From: Lachnospiraceae bacterium
Lineage (GTDB): Bacteria > Bacillota > Clostridia > Lachnospirales > Lachnospiraceae
Length of the DNA: 64,000 nucleotides
Direction: 5' to 3'
Assembly (NCBI GenBank): GCA_015056905.1
Contig: SVFI01000006.1
Span: 1-64,000, forward strand
Shown: positions 18,308 through 26,913 of the stretch, one piece after another
Layout: each line of letters begins with the position of its first letter
Numbering within the stretch: position 1 is the stretch's first letter
Position numbers and translations under genes: made by a program
Notes under the pieces: generated by a model
Database searches by the model: none
Told to the model about the DNA's origin: nothing
The model's input: the letters and a program-made list of their open reading frames with translations, nothing else

Positions 18308-19418
18308 GTGGTAGAACTGGACCAGTTAAAACAGGAACTCGGTGCATATGAATCTCCGCTTAAGGAAGTAAGGGATTCACTTTGACATCGCGAACAAAGA
18401 AAAGCGAATCGAAGAATTAGAGAGAGAAATGGAAGCGCCTGATTTTTGGAATGATGCAGAATCGGCGCAGGAAAAAACCAAGCGTCTCAAAAGCCTGAAA
18501 GATGATGTGGAGACATGCGAAAAGCTGTTTTCGCAGTTTGATGACATTCAGACTCTGATTGAGATGGGATATGAGGAAAACGATGCGGAACTGGCGCAGG
18601 AAGCCAGAGATGAGTTTGAGGATTTTGTGCAGACGCTCGAAAATATCCGTATCCGTACCTTGTTGTCCGGAGAGTACGATAAATGTAATGCCATTCTCAA
18701 GCTGAATGCGGGAGCAGGCGGAACAGAAAGTTGCGACTGGGCAGCGATGTTGTATCGTATGTATACGCGTTGGGCAGAACGAAAAGGATTTGATGTGGAG
18801 GAGCTTGATTTCCTTGAAGGCGATGAAGCAGGAATCAAATCCGTGACATTTCAGGTCAACGGCGAAAATGCTTATGGCTATCTGAAGTCAGAGAAGGGCG
18901 TACACAGACTTGTACGTATTTCACCCTTCAATGCGCAGGGGAAACGCCAGACATCGTTTGTTTCATTGGATGTAATGCCGGATATCGAAGAAGATGTGGA
19001 TGTGGAGATTAAAGATGATGAACTTCGTGTGGATACGTACCGGAGCTCAGGAGCCGGCGGTCAGCACATCAACAAGACGTCTTCTGCGATTCGAATTACG
19101 CATCTCCCGACGGGAATTGTTGTGCAGTGTCAGAATGAACGCAGCCAGCATATGAACCGCGATAAGGCGATGCAGATGCTCCGTGCTAAGCTTTACATGC
19201 TTAAACAGGAAGCAAACGCAGAAAAGCTTTCGGATATCCGCGGTGAAGTGACGGAAATCGGCTGGGGCAATCAGATTCGTTCCTATGTTATGCAACCATA
19301 TACAATGGTAAAAGACACAAGAACGAGCGCAGAAACCGGAAATGTGGATGCGGTATTGGATGGAGATATTGATAAATTTATCAATGAATATCTCAAGTGG
19401 AAGAGCCTCGGTAATTAA
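18308..19418 (+). CDS. prfB: Peptide chain release factor 2, with programmed +1 frameshift
   Basis: Releases finished peptides at UGA and UAA codons. The first 25 codons, from GTG 18308 (VELDQLKQELGAYESPLKE), end in CTT TGA at 18380-18385. Reading shifts +1 at that UGA to continue GAC ATC GCG, giving the normal RF2 sequence through to 19418. This autoregulatory frameshift is classic: scarce RF2 lets the shift happen. The downstream part shows LNAGAGGTESCDW, SPFNAQGKRQTS and the catalytic SGAGGQHINK (GGQ). GGTGGT upstream supports GTG 18308; GTG 18299 is an alternative. The SD-like element before the shift is weaker than in E. coli (AGGGATTCA before CTTTGA). Confidence 0.95.
18371..18386 (+). 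promoter_or_regulatory. prfB recoding site
   Basis: AGGGATTCACTTTGAC: a slippery CTT followed by an in-frame UGA and C, the poor termination context typical of RF2 frameshifting, with a short AGGG upstream. Confidence 0.92.
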
Positions 19419-19440
19419 ATTTAAAATTACTTCAAAAAAT

Positions 19441-19477
19441 ACAATGTAAACTCTTGACATACAAGAGTTTACATTGT
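19441..19477. repeat. Long perfect inverted repeat overlapping a promoter
   Basis: Two 16-bp arms (ACAATGTAAACTCTTG and its exact complement) separated by ACATA. On the reverse strand it is followed by TATTTTTTG, so it can be a reverse-strand terminator. On the forward strand the -35 box of the tRNA-Arg promoter lies in its centre. Confidence 0.85.
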
Positions 19478-19482
19478 AAAAT
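19454..19482 (+). promoter_or_regulatory. Strong sigma-A promoter of tRNA-Arg
   Basis: Consensus TTGACA, 17 bp, TAAAAT, 35 bp before the tRNA. It is embedded in the 16-bp-arm inverted repeat. Confidence 0.75.
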
Positions 19483-19516
19483 ACATGATGTTGTCGGTAA
19501 TAAAACCACAACGAAT

Positions 19517-19590
19517 GTGCGCGTAGCTCAGCTGGATAGAGCGTTTGGCTACGGACCAAAAGGTCGGGAGTTCGAATCTTCTCGCGCACG
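19517..19590 (+). tRNA. tRNA-Arg (anticodon ACG)
   Basis: Acceptor GTGCGCG pairs with CGCGCAC (19583-19589) with discriminator G. D arm is GCTC...GAGC, anticodon stem TTTGG/CCAAA with loop CTACGGA (ACG at 19551-19553), and the T loop is TTCGAAT. No CCA is encoded. A34 would be edited to inosine to read CGN codons. Confidence 0.95.
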
Positions 19591-19592
19591 CT

Positions 19593-19620
19593 AAAAAGCA
19601 CTCCAAACGGAGTGCTTTTT
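19593..19620. terminator. Bidirectional terminator between tRNA-Arg and MerR gene
   Basis: AAAAAGCACTCC, AAAC, GGAGTGCTTTTT: a perfect 12-bp stem with U runs in both directions. Confidence 0.9.
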
Positions 19621-20424
19621 CTATTTCTTTAAAAACAAAAGCTGTAATTCCAAAGATGCATCGGAATCTGCCTTTTTCATGTCTTCTTTCAAGAGATCTG
19701 TTTCCACAAGCAGATAATGATCTTTCTTTTCTACATTTAATAAGGACGGGAAGAAAGAGTCGGCCTGTTCAATCTGGTGTTTGTTTTCCTTTTTGACATA
19801 ATAGGAACCTTCCGGCAGGGTACGCGCGCCGAGTTTCTCTAAAGCTTCCGGAGATGCGCCTGAAAAATCTGCATGTACAAAGACGTATTTCTGCACCTTT
19901 TTGCCGGTTCCTTCATATAATAAACCGGATGGGTAAGAGGCAATGATACCATTGCGCTGGGCTTCTACGAATAGGGCCAGGAGCTTGTGGTTGTAGCGGT
20001 CACAGGTTGTCACTTCGTCAAATGGAATGGTCAGAATTTGACGCTTCTCAATGTTGCGGGAAGGAACGATACTGCCCGGTGTCTGCTCCAGCATGCGGAT
20101 GGTTTGCTGCAAGGTGTCAATGCTGCAACGCATGGATTTAATCTTTTCCTCGGCCAGTGCTTTGCCGTCGAACAGAAGATTTTGCAGATTAATTTTGCCA
20201 TTTGCGTCATAATATTTCGGAAAGCTTTTTAAAGGAATGCCAAATTCAATACAGAGTGTGATGGCATCCAGCAGAAATAGCTGTTCTTCTTTGTAATATC
20301 TGTAATTGGTCGCCTCATTTATGTATGCCGGTTTTAAAATACCGATTTCATCATAGTAGCGAAGCGATTTGATGCTTACGTTCTTTAATTTGGAAACTTT
20401 TCCGATGGACAAATATCCCTTCAT
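19621..20424 (-). CDS. MerR-family transcriptional regulator with effector-binding domain
   Basis: DNA-binding regulator. The N-terminal winged helix is typical: LSIGKVSKLKNVSIKSLRYY near residue 5, DEIGILKPAYIN, then YRYYKEEQL. A coiled-coil dimer helix (residues 85-115) follows, and then about 140 residues resembling GyrI/BmrR-type ligand-binding domains (VTTCDRYNHKLL, LPEGSYYVKKE). Such proteins often respond to lipophilic cations or drugs. GAGAGGT precedes the ATG. An inverted repeat AAGGGC/GCCCTT (20446-20461) lies just upstream and could be its operator. The cardiolipin synthase gene diverges from it and is a possible target, by context only. Confidence 0.85.
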   Translation of the reverse strand: MKGYLSIGKVSKLKNVSIKSLRYYDEIGILKPAYINEATNYRYYKEEQLFLLDAITLCIEFGIPLKSFPKYYDANGKINLQNLLFDGKALAEEKIKSMRCSIDTLQQTIRMLEQTPGSIVPSRNIEKRQILTIPFDEVTTCDRYNHKLLALFVEAQRNGIIASYPSGLLYEGTGKKVQKYVFVHADFSGASPEALEKLGARTLPEGSYYVKKENKHQIEQADSFFPSLLNVEKKDHYLLVETDLLKEDMKKADSDASLELQLLFLKK

Positions 20425-20590
20425 AAGTACCTCTCAGTTGTATTAAAGGGCTTATGCCCTTCGGTTTGTGTGTATAATGTAAGTATGACATAAACTGCCC
20501 AAAACAACAATATGAAAATGAATTATAAAAACAATATTAAAAATAGAAATAAAACATTTCCTGAAATCCAAAACATGGTAAAATGTTAAT

Positions 20591-22192
20591 ATGAAAAAAG
20601 AAAATATGGATGAAAAACTGAATATCCGTTTTAAAGCCGGAGCACGCAGAGCGCATGAAAAAGGAAAACATGCGCTGTTTCGTCTGCTGTTCGGAAGGAC
20701 GATGATAACACTTGTTTTGATTCTCTTGCAGATATATTTCATATATGAGGTTGTCAGCCGGGTGCAGTATTCTAATGTGCTCAAAGGAGTGTTTGATGTA
20801 CTTGGGGCAATAGCGATTGTTTATATCATTAATAGTGAGGAAAATCCGGCATTTAAATTGGCGTGGATTTTACCGGTCTGTATTTTCCCTGTGTTTGGTG
20901 TGGCATTTTACTTATTTATTATGTTAAATCCCGGAAATCGTAGTCTGCAGAAGGCGTTGGGAATTCGCATAGATGAAACGAAACCGTATTTGCAGACGGA
21001 GCACCGTGTCAAAGAAAAGCTGAAAAAAGAAGACAGTGGAATAAGGAATCTCGGTCGCTATATTCAAAAATATAATGACTTTCCGACATATGACCATACA
21101 AAAGTGAGTTTCTTTGCGTCGGGTGAAGAGAAATTTGATGATATCATGGAGGAACTCCGCAAGGCAGAGAAGTTTATTTTTATTGAGTATTTCATTATCA
21201 ATCGCGGGTATGTGTGGGATTCTGTGCTTGAAGTACTGGAGGAGAAGGCAAGGCAAGGCGTGGAGGTTCGTGTGATGTATGATGGCATGTGCTCGCTTGT
21301 GGCGCTTCCGCACAATTATCCGAAAGAATTGCGCAGCAGAGGAATCAAAGCAAAGGCTTTTTCTCCGATTAAACCGCTTTTGTCAACACATCAGAATAAT
21401 CGCGATCATCGAAAGATTCTTGTGATTGATGGAAAAGTAGCATACAACGGAGGAATTAACCTTGCAGACGAATACATGAATCGCAAGAAACGCTTTGGTC
21501 ATTGGAAAGATACAGCAGTTAAGCTCGAGGGAGACGCGGTCAAGAGTTTTACATTAATGTTTTTGCAGATGTGGAATCTGTCAGAGCGCGGTGCGGAGGA
21601 TTACGAGAAGTATATTCTTCCGCCGACGGGGATGAATTTCGGAGATGGTTTTGTGATTCCGTACAACGATGATCCGACGAATCGTCTCGATATCGCAGAG
21701 TGTGTCTATCTCGATATACTTCATCAGGCAAAAGACTATGTGCATATCATGTCGCCTTATCTGATTATTGACAATGAGATGGTGACTGCGCTTACTTTTG
21801 CGGCGCGTCGGGGTGTCGATGTCAAAATCATTCTGCCGGGAATACCGGACAAAAAATCGGTATATGCGATTGCAAGAACATACTATCCGCAGCTTCTTGC
21901 GGCCGGTGTTAAGTTGTACGAATATACACCGGGATTTGTGCATGCCAAGGAATTTGTTTCGGATGACACGAAAGCGGTTGTGGGAACGATTAATTTGGAT
22001 TATCGTAGTTTGTATGAACATTTTGAATGTGGAACATATATTTATAAAAATCCGGTGGTGTATGATATCGAAAAAGATTTCAAAGAAACGCTTAAAAAAT
22101 GCAGGAAGGTAGATTATCAGTACTATGTGGATCTTCCGTGGTGGTACCGCATCACAGGACATGTGCTAAGGCTTGTTGCCCCGCTTGTATAA
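20591..22192 (+). CDS. cls: Cardiolipin synthase (phospholipase D family)
   Basis: Membrane enzyme that joins two phosphatidylglycerols into cardiolipin and glycerol. Two N-terminal hydrophobic helices (residues 38-60 and 65-110) are followed by two PLD domains with HKD motifs: HQNNRDHRKILVIDGKVAYNGG near residue 268, and FVHAKEFVSDDTKAVVGTIN near residue 450. At 533 residues it is a typical Cls length. The start is uncertain: ATG 20591 has only a weak GGTAA upstream and ATG 20606 is possible. It stands alone, divergent from the MerR gene and ended by a shared terminator. Confidence 0.92.
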   Translation: MKKENMDEKLNIRFKAGARRAHEKGKHALFRLLFGRTMITLVLILLQIYFIYEVVSRVQYSNVLKGVFDVLGAIAIVYIINSEENPAFKLAWILPVCIFPVFGVAFYLFIMLNPGNRSLQKALGIRIDETKPYLQTEHRVKEKLKKEDSGIRNLGRYIQKYNDFPTYDHTKVSFFASGEEKFDDIMEELRKAEKFIFIEYFIINRGYVWDSVLEVLEEKARQGVEVRVMYDGMCSLVALPHNYPKELRSRGIKAKAFSPIKPLLSTHQNNRDHRKILVIDGKVAYNGGINLADEYMNRKKRFGHWKDTAVKLEGDAVKSFTLMFLQMWNLSERGAEDYEKYILPPTGMNFGDGFVIPYNDDPTNRLDIAECVYLDILHQAKDYVHIMSPYLIIDNEMVTALTFAARRGVDVKIILPGIPDKKSVYAIARTYYPQLLAAGVKLYEYTPGFVHAKEFVSDDTKAVVGTINLDYRSLYEHFECGTYIYKNPVVYDIEKDFKETLKKCRKVDYQYYVDLPWWYRITGHVLRLVAPLV

Positions 22193-22239
22193 TAAACGTA
22201 AGATTTATAATTGCATAATAATATAGAAAGAACATATAA

Positions 22240-22276
22240 GAATCCCCGCACATAAGTGCGGGGATTCGGATTTTTG
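22240..22276. terminator. Terminator between cls and the converging phosphorylase gene
   Basis: GAATCCCCGCAC, ATAA, GTGCGGGGATTC: a 12-bp perfect stem followed by GGATTTTTG on the plus strand. It probably serves both converging genes. Confidence 0.85.
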
Positions 22277-22287
22277 TTACTATTAGA

Positions 22288-24765
22288 TTAACCCATAACA
22301 ACTTCAACGGTATGTGTTTTGCCGTCACCGAAAGAAGGAATGACATTTCCGTCAATCGCATTTCCATCAACGACAACGCTCTTAATACCCTTGCATACAT
22401 GATTAGGGTTAGAAACCTTGATATCGTAAGTAGCACCGCGGAACTGACGTGTTGCAGATAATCCGTCCCATGCAGCCGGGATAGAAGGATCAATCTTTAA
22501 TCCGTCGAAGTCAGCCTGTACACCTAAGATGTACTGAGAAATAGCTACCATGTTCCAAGCAGCGGTACCTGTCAGCCAAGAGTTCTTACCCTGACCGAAG
22601 TTTTTGCCTGTCTGACCGATATCAGAACCTGCGTCTTTACCGCCAATCATCTGGCCGTATACATATGGCTCTGTCTTGTGAAGATCGGAAGTTTCCTCTG
22701 TAAATGCAGGTGCAATTTCTGAGTAGTACTTAAATGCCTGATCTCCTTCACCGGCATAAGCCGCAGCACAGATAATCCATGCATTATTGTGAGTGAAGAT
22801 ACCGGCATTCTCCTTGTATCCGCCTGGATATGTAGAAATTTCACCGTATTCAACATAGTATTTTGTGAATGCAGGGTTGTTCAGTACAAGACCGTGCTCT
22901 GTGTTAAGTCTTTCGTCAATAGCCTTAAGTGTTTTCTTTGTAACTTCGTCGTCAAGACCTGACATAATAGCAAATCCCTGTGGCTCGATGAAGATCTGGC
23001 CTTCTTCGCATTCTTTAGATCCCATCTTGTTTCCGTTTGCATCGTATGCACGGAGGAACCAATCGCCATCCCAAGCGTGTTCCATCATGTTTGCCATCAT
23101 CTTATCGATTTCAGCCTGTGCTTTGGCAGCTTCGTCGTCCTTGCCTAAATGTTTCAGGATTGCTACATAGTTAGGACCGGCGTATGTGAAGAGTGCAGCT
23201 ACGAATGCTGACTCAGCAACTTTTGAATAACCGCCTTCCTCAGCAAACTTAGGATTTGTATAAGTCTGGAAGCTTTCGCCAGGCGTATCGGAGAAGCATG
23301 AAAGGTTAATACAGTCATTCCAGTCAGCGCGCATTGCAAGCGGAAGACCGTGAGGACCTAAATTCTCTACAATATGGTAGAAAGAAACCTTTAAATGATC
23401 AAGCATTGTCTGAGCGATGCTCATATCATTGTCGTATGGAACCATTTCATCTAAGATGGTCCAATCGCCGGTTTCTTTGATATATGCAGATACTGAAAGG
23501 ATTAACCATAATGGGTCATCTGAGAAATCACCACCGATGTCGGCGTTACCTTTCTTTGTAAGTGGCTGGTACTGATGATAACATCCGCCATCCGGGAACT
23601 GCGTAGAAGCAATATCGATAATTCTTTCTCTTGCGCGATCCGGAATCTGGTGAACGAAACCGAGAACGTCCTGGTTTGAATCACGGAATCCCATACCACG
23701 ACCGATACCTGACTCAAAGTAAGATGCAGAACGTGAAAGGTTAAATGTAACCATACACTGATACTGATTCCAAATGTTAACCATTCTGTTAACCTTGTCA
23801 TCCGGTGTATTTACGTTTAAGATGCCGAGTAATTTATCCCAAGTTTCTTTCAACTCTGCAAGTCCTGCAGCAACCTTCTCAGGTGTGTTGTACTGCTCCA
23901 TCAGCTGAAGAGCTTTTACCTTATTGATTGTTTTGCCGTCCGCTTCGAATTTCTCTGCGACAGGCATTTCTACATAACCAAGAATGAATACTAATGTTTT
24001 TGTTTCACCCGGTGCTAATGTAATCTTTTTGTAGTGAGAAGCAATCGGTGACCAACCATCGGCAAATGAATTGTTTGCCTTATCAGCTTCAACTACCTGT
24101 GGGTTGTGGAAACCATTGTAAAGACCGATGAAAGAATCTCTGTCTGTATCGTATCCGTCGATGGCATCATTCACAGTATAGAATGCGAAGTGATCACGAC
24201 GGTCTCTGTACTCTGTTTTGTGATAGATAGTAGAATCTACAACTTCTACACGTCCGGTACTGAAGTTTCTCTGGAAGTTTGTGCAGTCATCCTGCGCATC
24301 CCACAGACACCATTCAGCAAATGAGTAAAGAGAGAAGTTCTTTTCGGTGCTTCCTTCATTCGTTAATACTACTTGCTGTACTTCGCCGGTGTAATTCTGA
24401 GGAACGAAGAATGTAACTTCTGCCTTCAGATCATTTTTCTTACCGGTAATGATTGTGTAACCCATACCATGACGACATTCATAGCTGTCAAGTTCTGTCT
24501 TAACCGGAGACCAGCCCGGGTTCCAGATGGTTCCTGCATCATTAATATAGAAGTAACGGCCACCCATATCGATTGGAACGTTGTTGTAGCGGTAACGTGT
24601 AATTCTGCGAAGACGAGCATCTTTGTAGAAACTGTAACCGCCCGCTGTGTTGGAAATCAGGGAGAAGAAATCCTGTGTTCCCAAATAGTTAATCCATGGA
24701 TACGGAGTTCTAGGTGAGGTGATGACATATTCCTTGTTATTGTCATCAAAATAACCAAATTTCAT
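22288..24765 (-). CDS. Cellobiose phosphorylase (GH94)
   Basis: Cytosolic enzyme that splits cellobiose with phosphate into glucose-1-phosphate and glucose, saving ATP. At 825 residues it fits cellobiose phosphorylase and is shorter than cellodextrin phosphorylases. It begins [18 protein letters not shown] and has [16 protein letters not shown] near residue 358. The catalytic region RADWNDC (residues 479-485) carries the general-acid Asp. The C-terminal part shows [15 protein letters not shown] and [13 protein letters not shown], typical of GH94. AAAGGA precedes the ATG by 11 bases. It diverges from a sugar ABC importer, with a shared operator motif in both leaders, so the importer probably brings in cellobiose. 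Confidence 0.93.
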   Translation of the reverse strand: MKFGYFDDNNKEYVITSPRTPYPWINYLGTQDFFSLISNTAGGYSFYKDARLRRITRYRYNNVPIDMGGRYFYINDAGTIWNPGWSPVKTELDSYECRHGMGYTIITGKKNDLKAEVTFFVPQNYTGEVQQVVLTNEGSTEKNFSLYSFAEWCLWDAQDDCTNFQRNFSTGRVEVVDSTIYHKTEYRDRRDHFAFYTVNDAIDGYDTDRDSFIGLYNGFHNPQVVEADKANNSFADGWSPIASHYKKITLAPGETKTLVFILGYVEMPVAEKFEADGKTINKVKALQLMEQYNTPEKVAAGLAELKETWDKLLGILNVNTPDDKVNRMVNIWNQYQCMVTFNLSRSASYFESGIGRGMGFRDSNQDVLGFVHQIPDRARERIIDIASTQFPDGGCYHQYQPLTKKGNADIGGDFSDDPLWLILSVSAYIKETGDWTILDEMVPYDNDMSIAQTMLDHLKVSFYHIVENLGPHGLPLAMRADWNDCINLSCFSDTPGESFQTYTNPKFAEEGGYSKVAESAFVAALFTYAGPNYVAILKHLGKDDEAAKAQAEIDKMMANMMEHAWDGDWFLRAYDANGNKMGSKECEEGQIFIEPQGFAIMSGLDDEVTKKTLKAIDERLNTEHGLVLNNPAFTKYYVEYGEISTYPGGYKENAGIFTHNNAWIICAAAYAGEGDQAFKYYSEIAPAFTEETSDLHKTEPYVYGQMIGGKDAGSDIGQTGKNFGQGKNSWLTGTAAWNMVAISQYILGVQADFDGLKIDPSIPAAWDGLSATRQFRGATYDIKVSNPNHVCKGIKSVVVDGNAIDGNVIPSFGDGKTHTVEVVMG

Positions 24766-24808
24766 ATCTTTTTATGTCCTTTCGTAATTTAAATTTCGCG
24801 AAAACTTA

Positions 24809-24823
24809 GAAAACGATTAAGTA
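24809..24823. promoter_or_regulatory. Operator-like motif, copy 1 (phosphorylase side)
   Basis: GAAAACGATTAAGTA, identical to 25148-25162. A central CG with an A-rich left half is LacI/GalR- or cre-like, but the C of the cre right half is missing. Flanked by ACTTA and TAAGT arms. It lies about 25-35 bases downstream of the predicted phosphorylase transcript start, where a repressor would block elongation. Confidence 0.65.
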
Positions 24824-24852
24824 TGACATTAGACGTGAAATCTATACCTAAA

Positions 24853-24881
24853 ATTATACTCAATGACAAATATAAAAGCAA
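24853..24881 (-). promoter_or_regulatory. Likely promoter of the cellobiose phosphorylase gene
   Basis: Reverse strand: TTGCTT, 17 bp, TATAAT. The leader to the start codon is about 80 bases. The rest of the 508-bp divergent gap (24766-25273) is AT-rich with no gene. Confidence 0.65.
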
Positions 24882-25109
24882 GCAAAAAAGAAGATATGAA
24901 AAAGGAAAATTACATATATATAGAAGGGACAGGAATTTCGGAGTGTAAGGCATAAATAAAACATATTGAAATATACGTGAAAAAGTGTTATAGTTTTAAA
25001 TGTAAACAAAATATGAACAGAATATGTACGTTTGGTTCAAAAAGACAATCGCAAAATTGTGAAATAGTGACAAAAATATAAAAAGTGTACAATAAATACA
25101 AAAAAAATA

Positions 25110-25138
25110 TTGCCAATCTGTCCAAATTGTTGTATATT
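25110..25138 (+). promoter_or_regulatory. Likely promoter of the sugar ABC importer operon
   Basis: TTGCCA, 17 bp, TATATT. The second operator copy starts about 10 bp after the -10 box. Confidence 0.65.
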
Positions 25139-25147
25139 AAGAAAAGC

Positions 25148-25162
25148 GAAAACGATTAAGTA
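25148..25162. promoter_or_regulatory. Operator-like motif, copy 2 (ABC importer side)
   Basis: GAAAACGATTAAGTA, the same 15 bases as copy 1 in the same forward orientation, overlapping the predicted transcript start region of the importer operon. Confidence 0.65.
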
Positions 25163-25182
25163 ATTTTAACGTGTCAACAATG

Positions 25183-25219
25183 GCATTTATACCACCTCGG
25201 TGGTAATTACAATAAATGC
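25183..25219 (+). promoter_or_regulatory. Two-tier stem-loop in the importer leader
   Basis: Outer arms GCATTTAT and ATAAATGC enclose an inner ACCACC/GGTGGT stem with a TC loop and a one-sided AATTAC bulge. It has no U run, so it more likely stabilises or regulates the long leader of a strongly expressed mRNA than terminates it. Confidence 0.55.
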
Positions 25220-25273
25220 AAAACTATTAACCAACACTTATTTCAAACATTTTTTAGAGGAGGACAAAAAAGA

Positions 25274-26767
25274 ATGAAAAAGAAATTATTAAGTGTTCTG
25301 CTTTCAACAGCTATGGTTGCATCTTTATTAGTAGGATGTGGCGGAAGCGAAGAAGCAACAACATCTGATGCACCAGCAACAGAAGACACAGCTGATGAGA
25401 CAACAGAAGAGCCAGCTGATGAAGAGCCAGTAGAAGAAGATACTCTTGAAGTAGTAGAAGCTGCTACAATGGAAGCTCCTTCAACAGACGGATGGGATGA
25501 GTCTAAGAAGATCTATGTTTACTCATGGAACGATGAATTAGGTTCTCGTCTTGCTTACATCATCGGTGAAACAGACGCAGCTGGAAACACATTAACAGAC
25601 CTTCCAGATGACGTTACACCAACTAACCCAGAATTAGCTGAGTACGTTGAGTACGTTAACCTTGCAGTTTCTGGTACAGACGGTACATACCAGACAGCTA
25701 TCGACACAGCTATGAGTGCAGGAGACAAATATCCTTCATTAATCCCAGCTGATAACGACGTAGCTAAATACTACACAGAAAGTGATATGACACTTGCTCT
25801 TTCTGAAATCGGTATCACAGATGAAATGTATGCTAACGCATATCAGTTCACAAAAGATTACGCTACATACAACGGTGAGTTAAAAGCTTTATCTTGGCAG
25901 GCAGCTGCTGGTAACTTCACATATCGTTACTCAATCGCTGAAGAAGTTCTTGGTTCTGGTGAACCGGCTGACGTTCAGGAAGCAGTTAAAGATTGGGATA
26001 CATTCTTCGCTACAGCTGACAAGATGAAAGAAGCTGGTTACAAGATGCTTTCTGGTCCAGACGACGTTAAATACGCTATCTGGGATCAGCAGACAAATCC
26101 ATGGGTTACTGTTGCAGAAGATGGTTCTGAAACATTAACACTTGACACATGTGTAACAGAGTACTTTGAGACAGCTAAGAAATTATACGATGGCGGATAC
26201 ACAGATCAGACATCTATGTGGTCTGACGGTTGGTCAGCTAACTTCGAAGGTGACGTATTCGGTTACTTCGGATGTACATGGTTCGTATACTGGTCAATCG
26301 CTACTTCTGAAGATTCTCCAACAAGCACATATGGTGACTGGAGAGTTTGTGAAGGTCCTGTAGGTTACCACTGGGGTGGTACATACGTTTCTGTAGGTGC
26401 TGATACACCTAACCCAGAGTTATGTGCATACTTACTGTATCAGTTATGCTGTAACGCAGACGTAATGTACACAGTAGAAAAATACACATTCGACTTCGTA
26501 AACAACAAAGAAGCTGTTGCTAGAATCATTGCTGACGGCGAAGGCGCTTCAGGCGTTCTCGGTGGACAGAACCCAGTTGAGACATGGGCAAACGCTGCTC
26601 TTAACATCGACTTAAGCAACTCTACATACCTTGATGCTAACCTTAAAGCTATCATGGACAGAGCTTCAGAAGCTTACAATGCTGGAACACTTGGTTCAGC
26701 TGAAGAAGCTGTTCAGTTCGTAAAAGATGAAGTTGCTTCTACATATGATTACATCACAGTAGAATAA
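25274..26767 (+). CDS. Sugar ABC transporter substrate-binding lipoprotein
   Basis: Extracytoplasmic binding protein of a carbohydrate ABC importer (family 1 solute-binding type). It has a lipoprotein signal MKKKLLSVLLSTAMVASLLVGC with the lipobox Cys at residue 22, then an acidic Thr/Glu/Ala linker of about 40 residues, then the binding domain with many surface-type Trp and Tyr residues. GGAGGAC lies 8 bases upstream of the ATG. Codon use is strongly biased (aca, gct, gac, tac), more than in its neighbours, which suggests very high expression. Cellobiose or a short cello-oligosaccharide is the likely ligand, inferred from the divergent cellobiose phosphorylase. Confidence 0.9.
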   Translation: MKKKLLSVLLSTAMVASLLVGCGGSEEATTSDAPATEDTADETTEEPADEEPVEEDTLEVVEAATMEAPSTDGWDESKKIYVYSWNDELGSRLAYIIGETDAAGNTLTDLPDDVTPTNPELAEYVEYVNLAVSGTDGTYQTAIDTAMSAGDKYPSLIPADNDVAKYYTESDMTLALSEIGITDEMYANAYQFTKDYATYNGELKALSWQAAAGNFTYRYSIAEEVLGSGEPADVQEAVKDWDTFFATADKMKEAGYKMLSGPDDVKYAIWDQQTNPWVTVAEDGSETLTLDTCVTEYFETAKKLYDGGYTDQTSMWSDGWSANFEGDVFGYFGCTWFVYWSIATSEDSPTSTYGDWRVCEGPVGYHWGGTYVSVGADTPNPELCAYLLYQLCCNADVMYTVEKYTFDFVNNKEAVARIIADGEGASGVLGGQNPVETWANAALNIDLSNSTYLDANLKAIMDRASEAYNAGTLGSAEEAVQFVKDEVASTYDYITVE

Positions 26768-26804
26768 TCTGATTCGATTACTAAATGAATAATATTTAAA
26801 ATGG

Positions 26805-26843
26805 CTATGCACCAATGTGGTTGCCACATTGGTGCATAGTTTT
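26805..26843 (+). terminator. Strong stem-loop between binding-protein and permease genes
   Basis: Perfect 16-bp arms CTATGCACCAATGTGG and CCACATTGGTGCATAG with loop TTG, then TTTTAAAAAG. With only four Us it would terminate partly, leaving most transcripts with the binding protein alone and also protecting their 3' end. Confidence 0.85.
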
Positions 26844-26913
26844 AAAAAGAAGATATTTCTTTGAGGAAGTATGCTCTTCTTGGATTGAAATATTACAGAT
26901 TGGGAGTGAAGGT

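Noticed and set aside
24809-25162. Canonical CcpA cre sites
   Set aside because: The GAAAACGATTAAG motif fits the left half of cre but lacks the conserved C in the right half; reported only as LacI/GalR-like.
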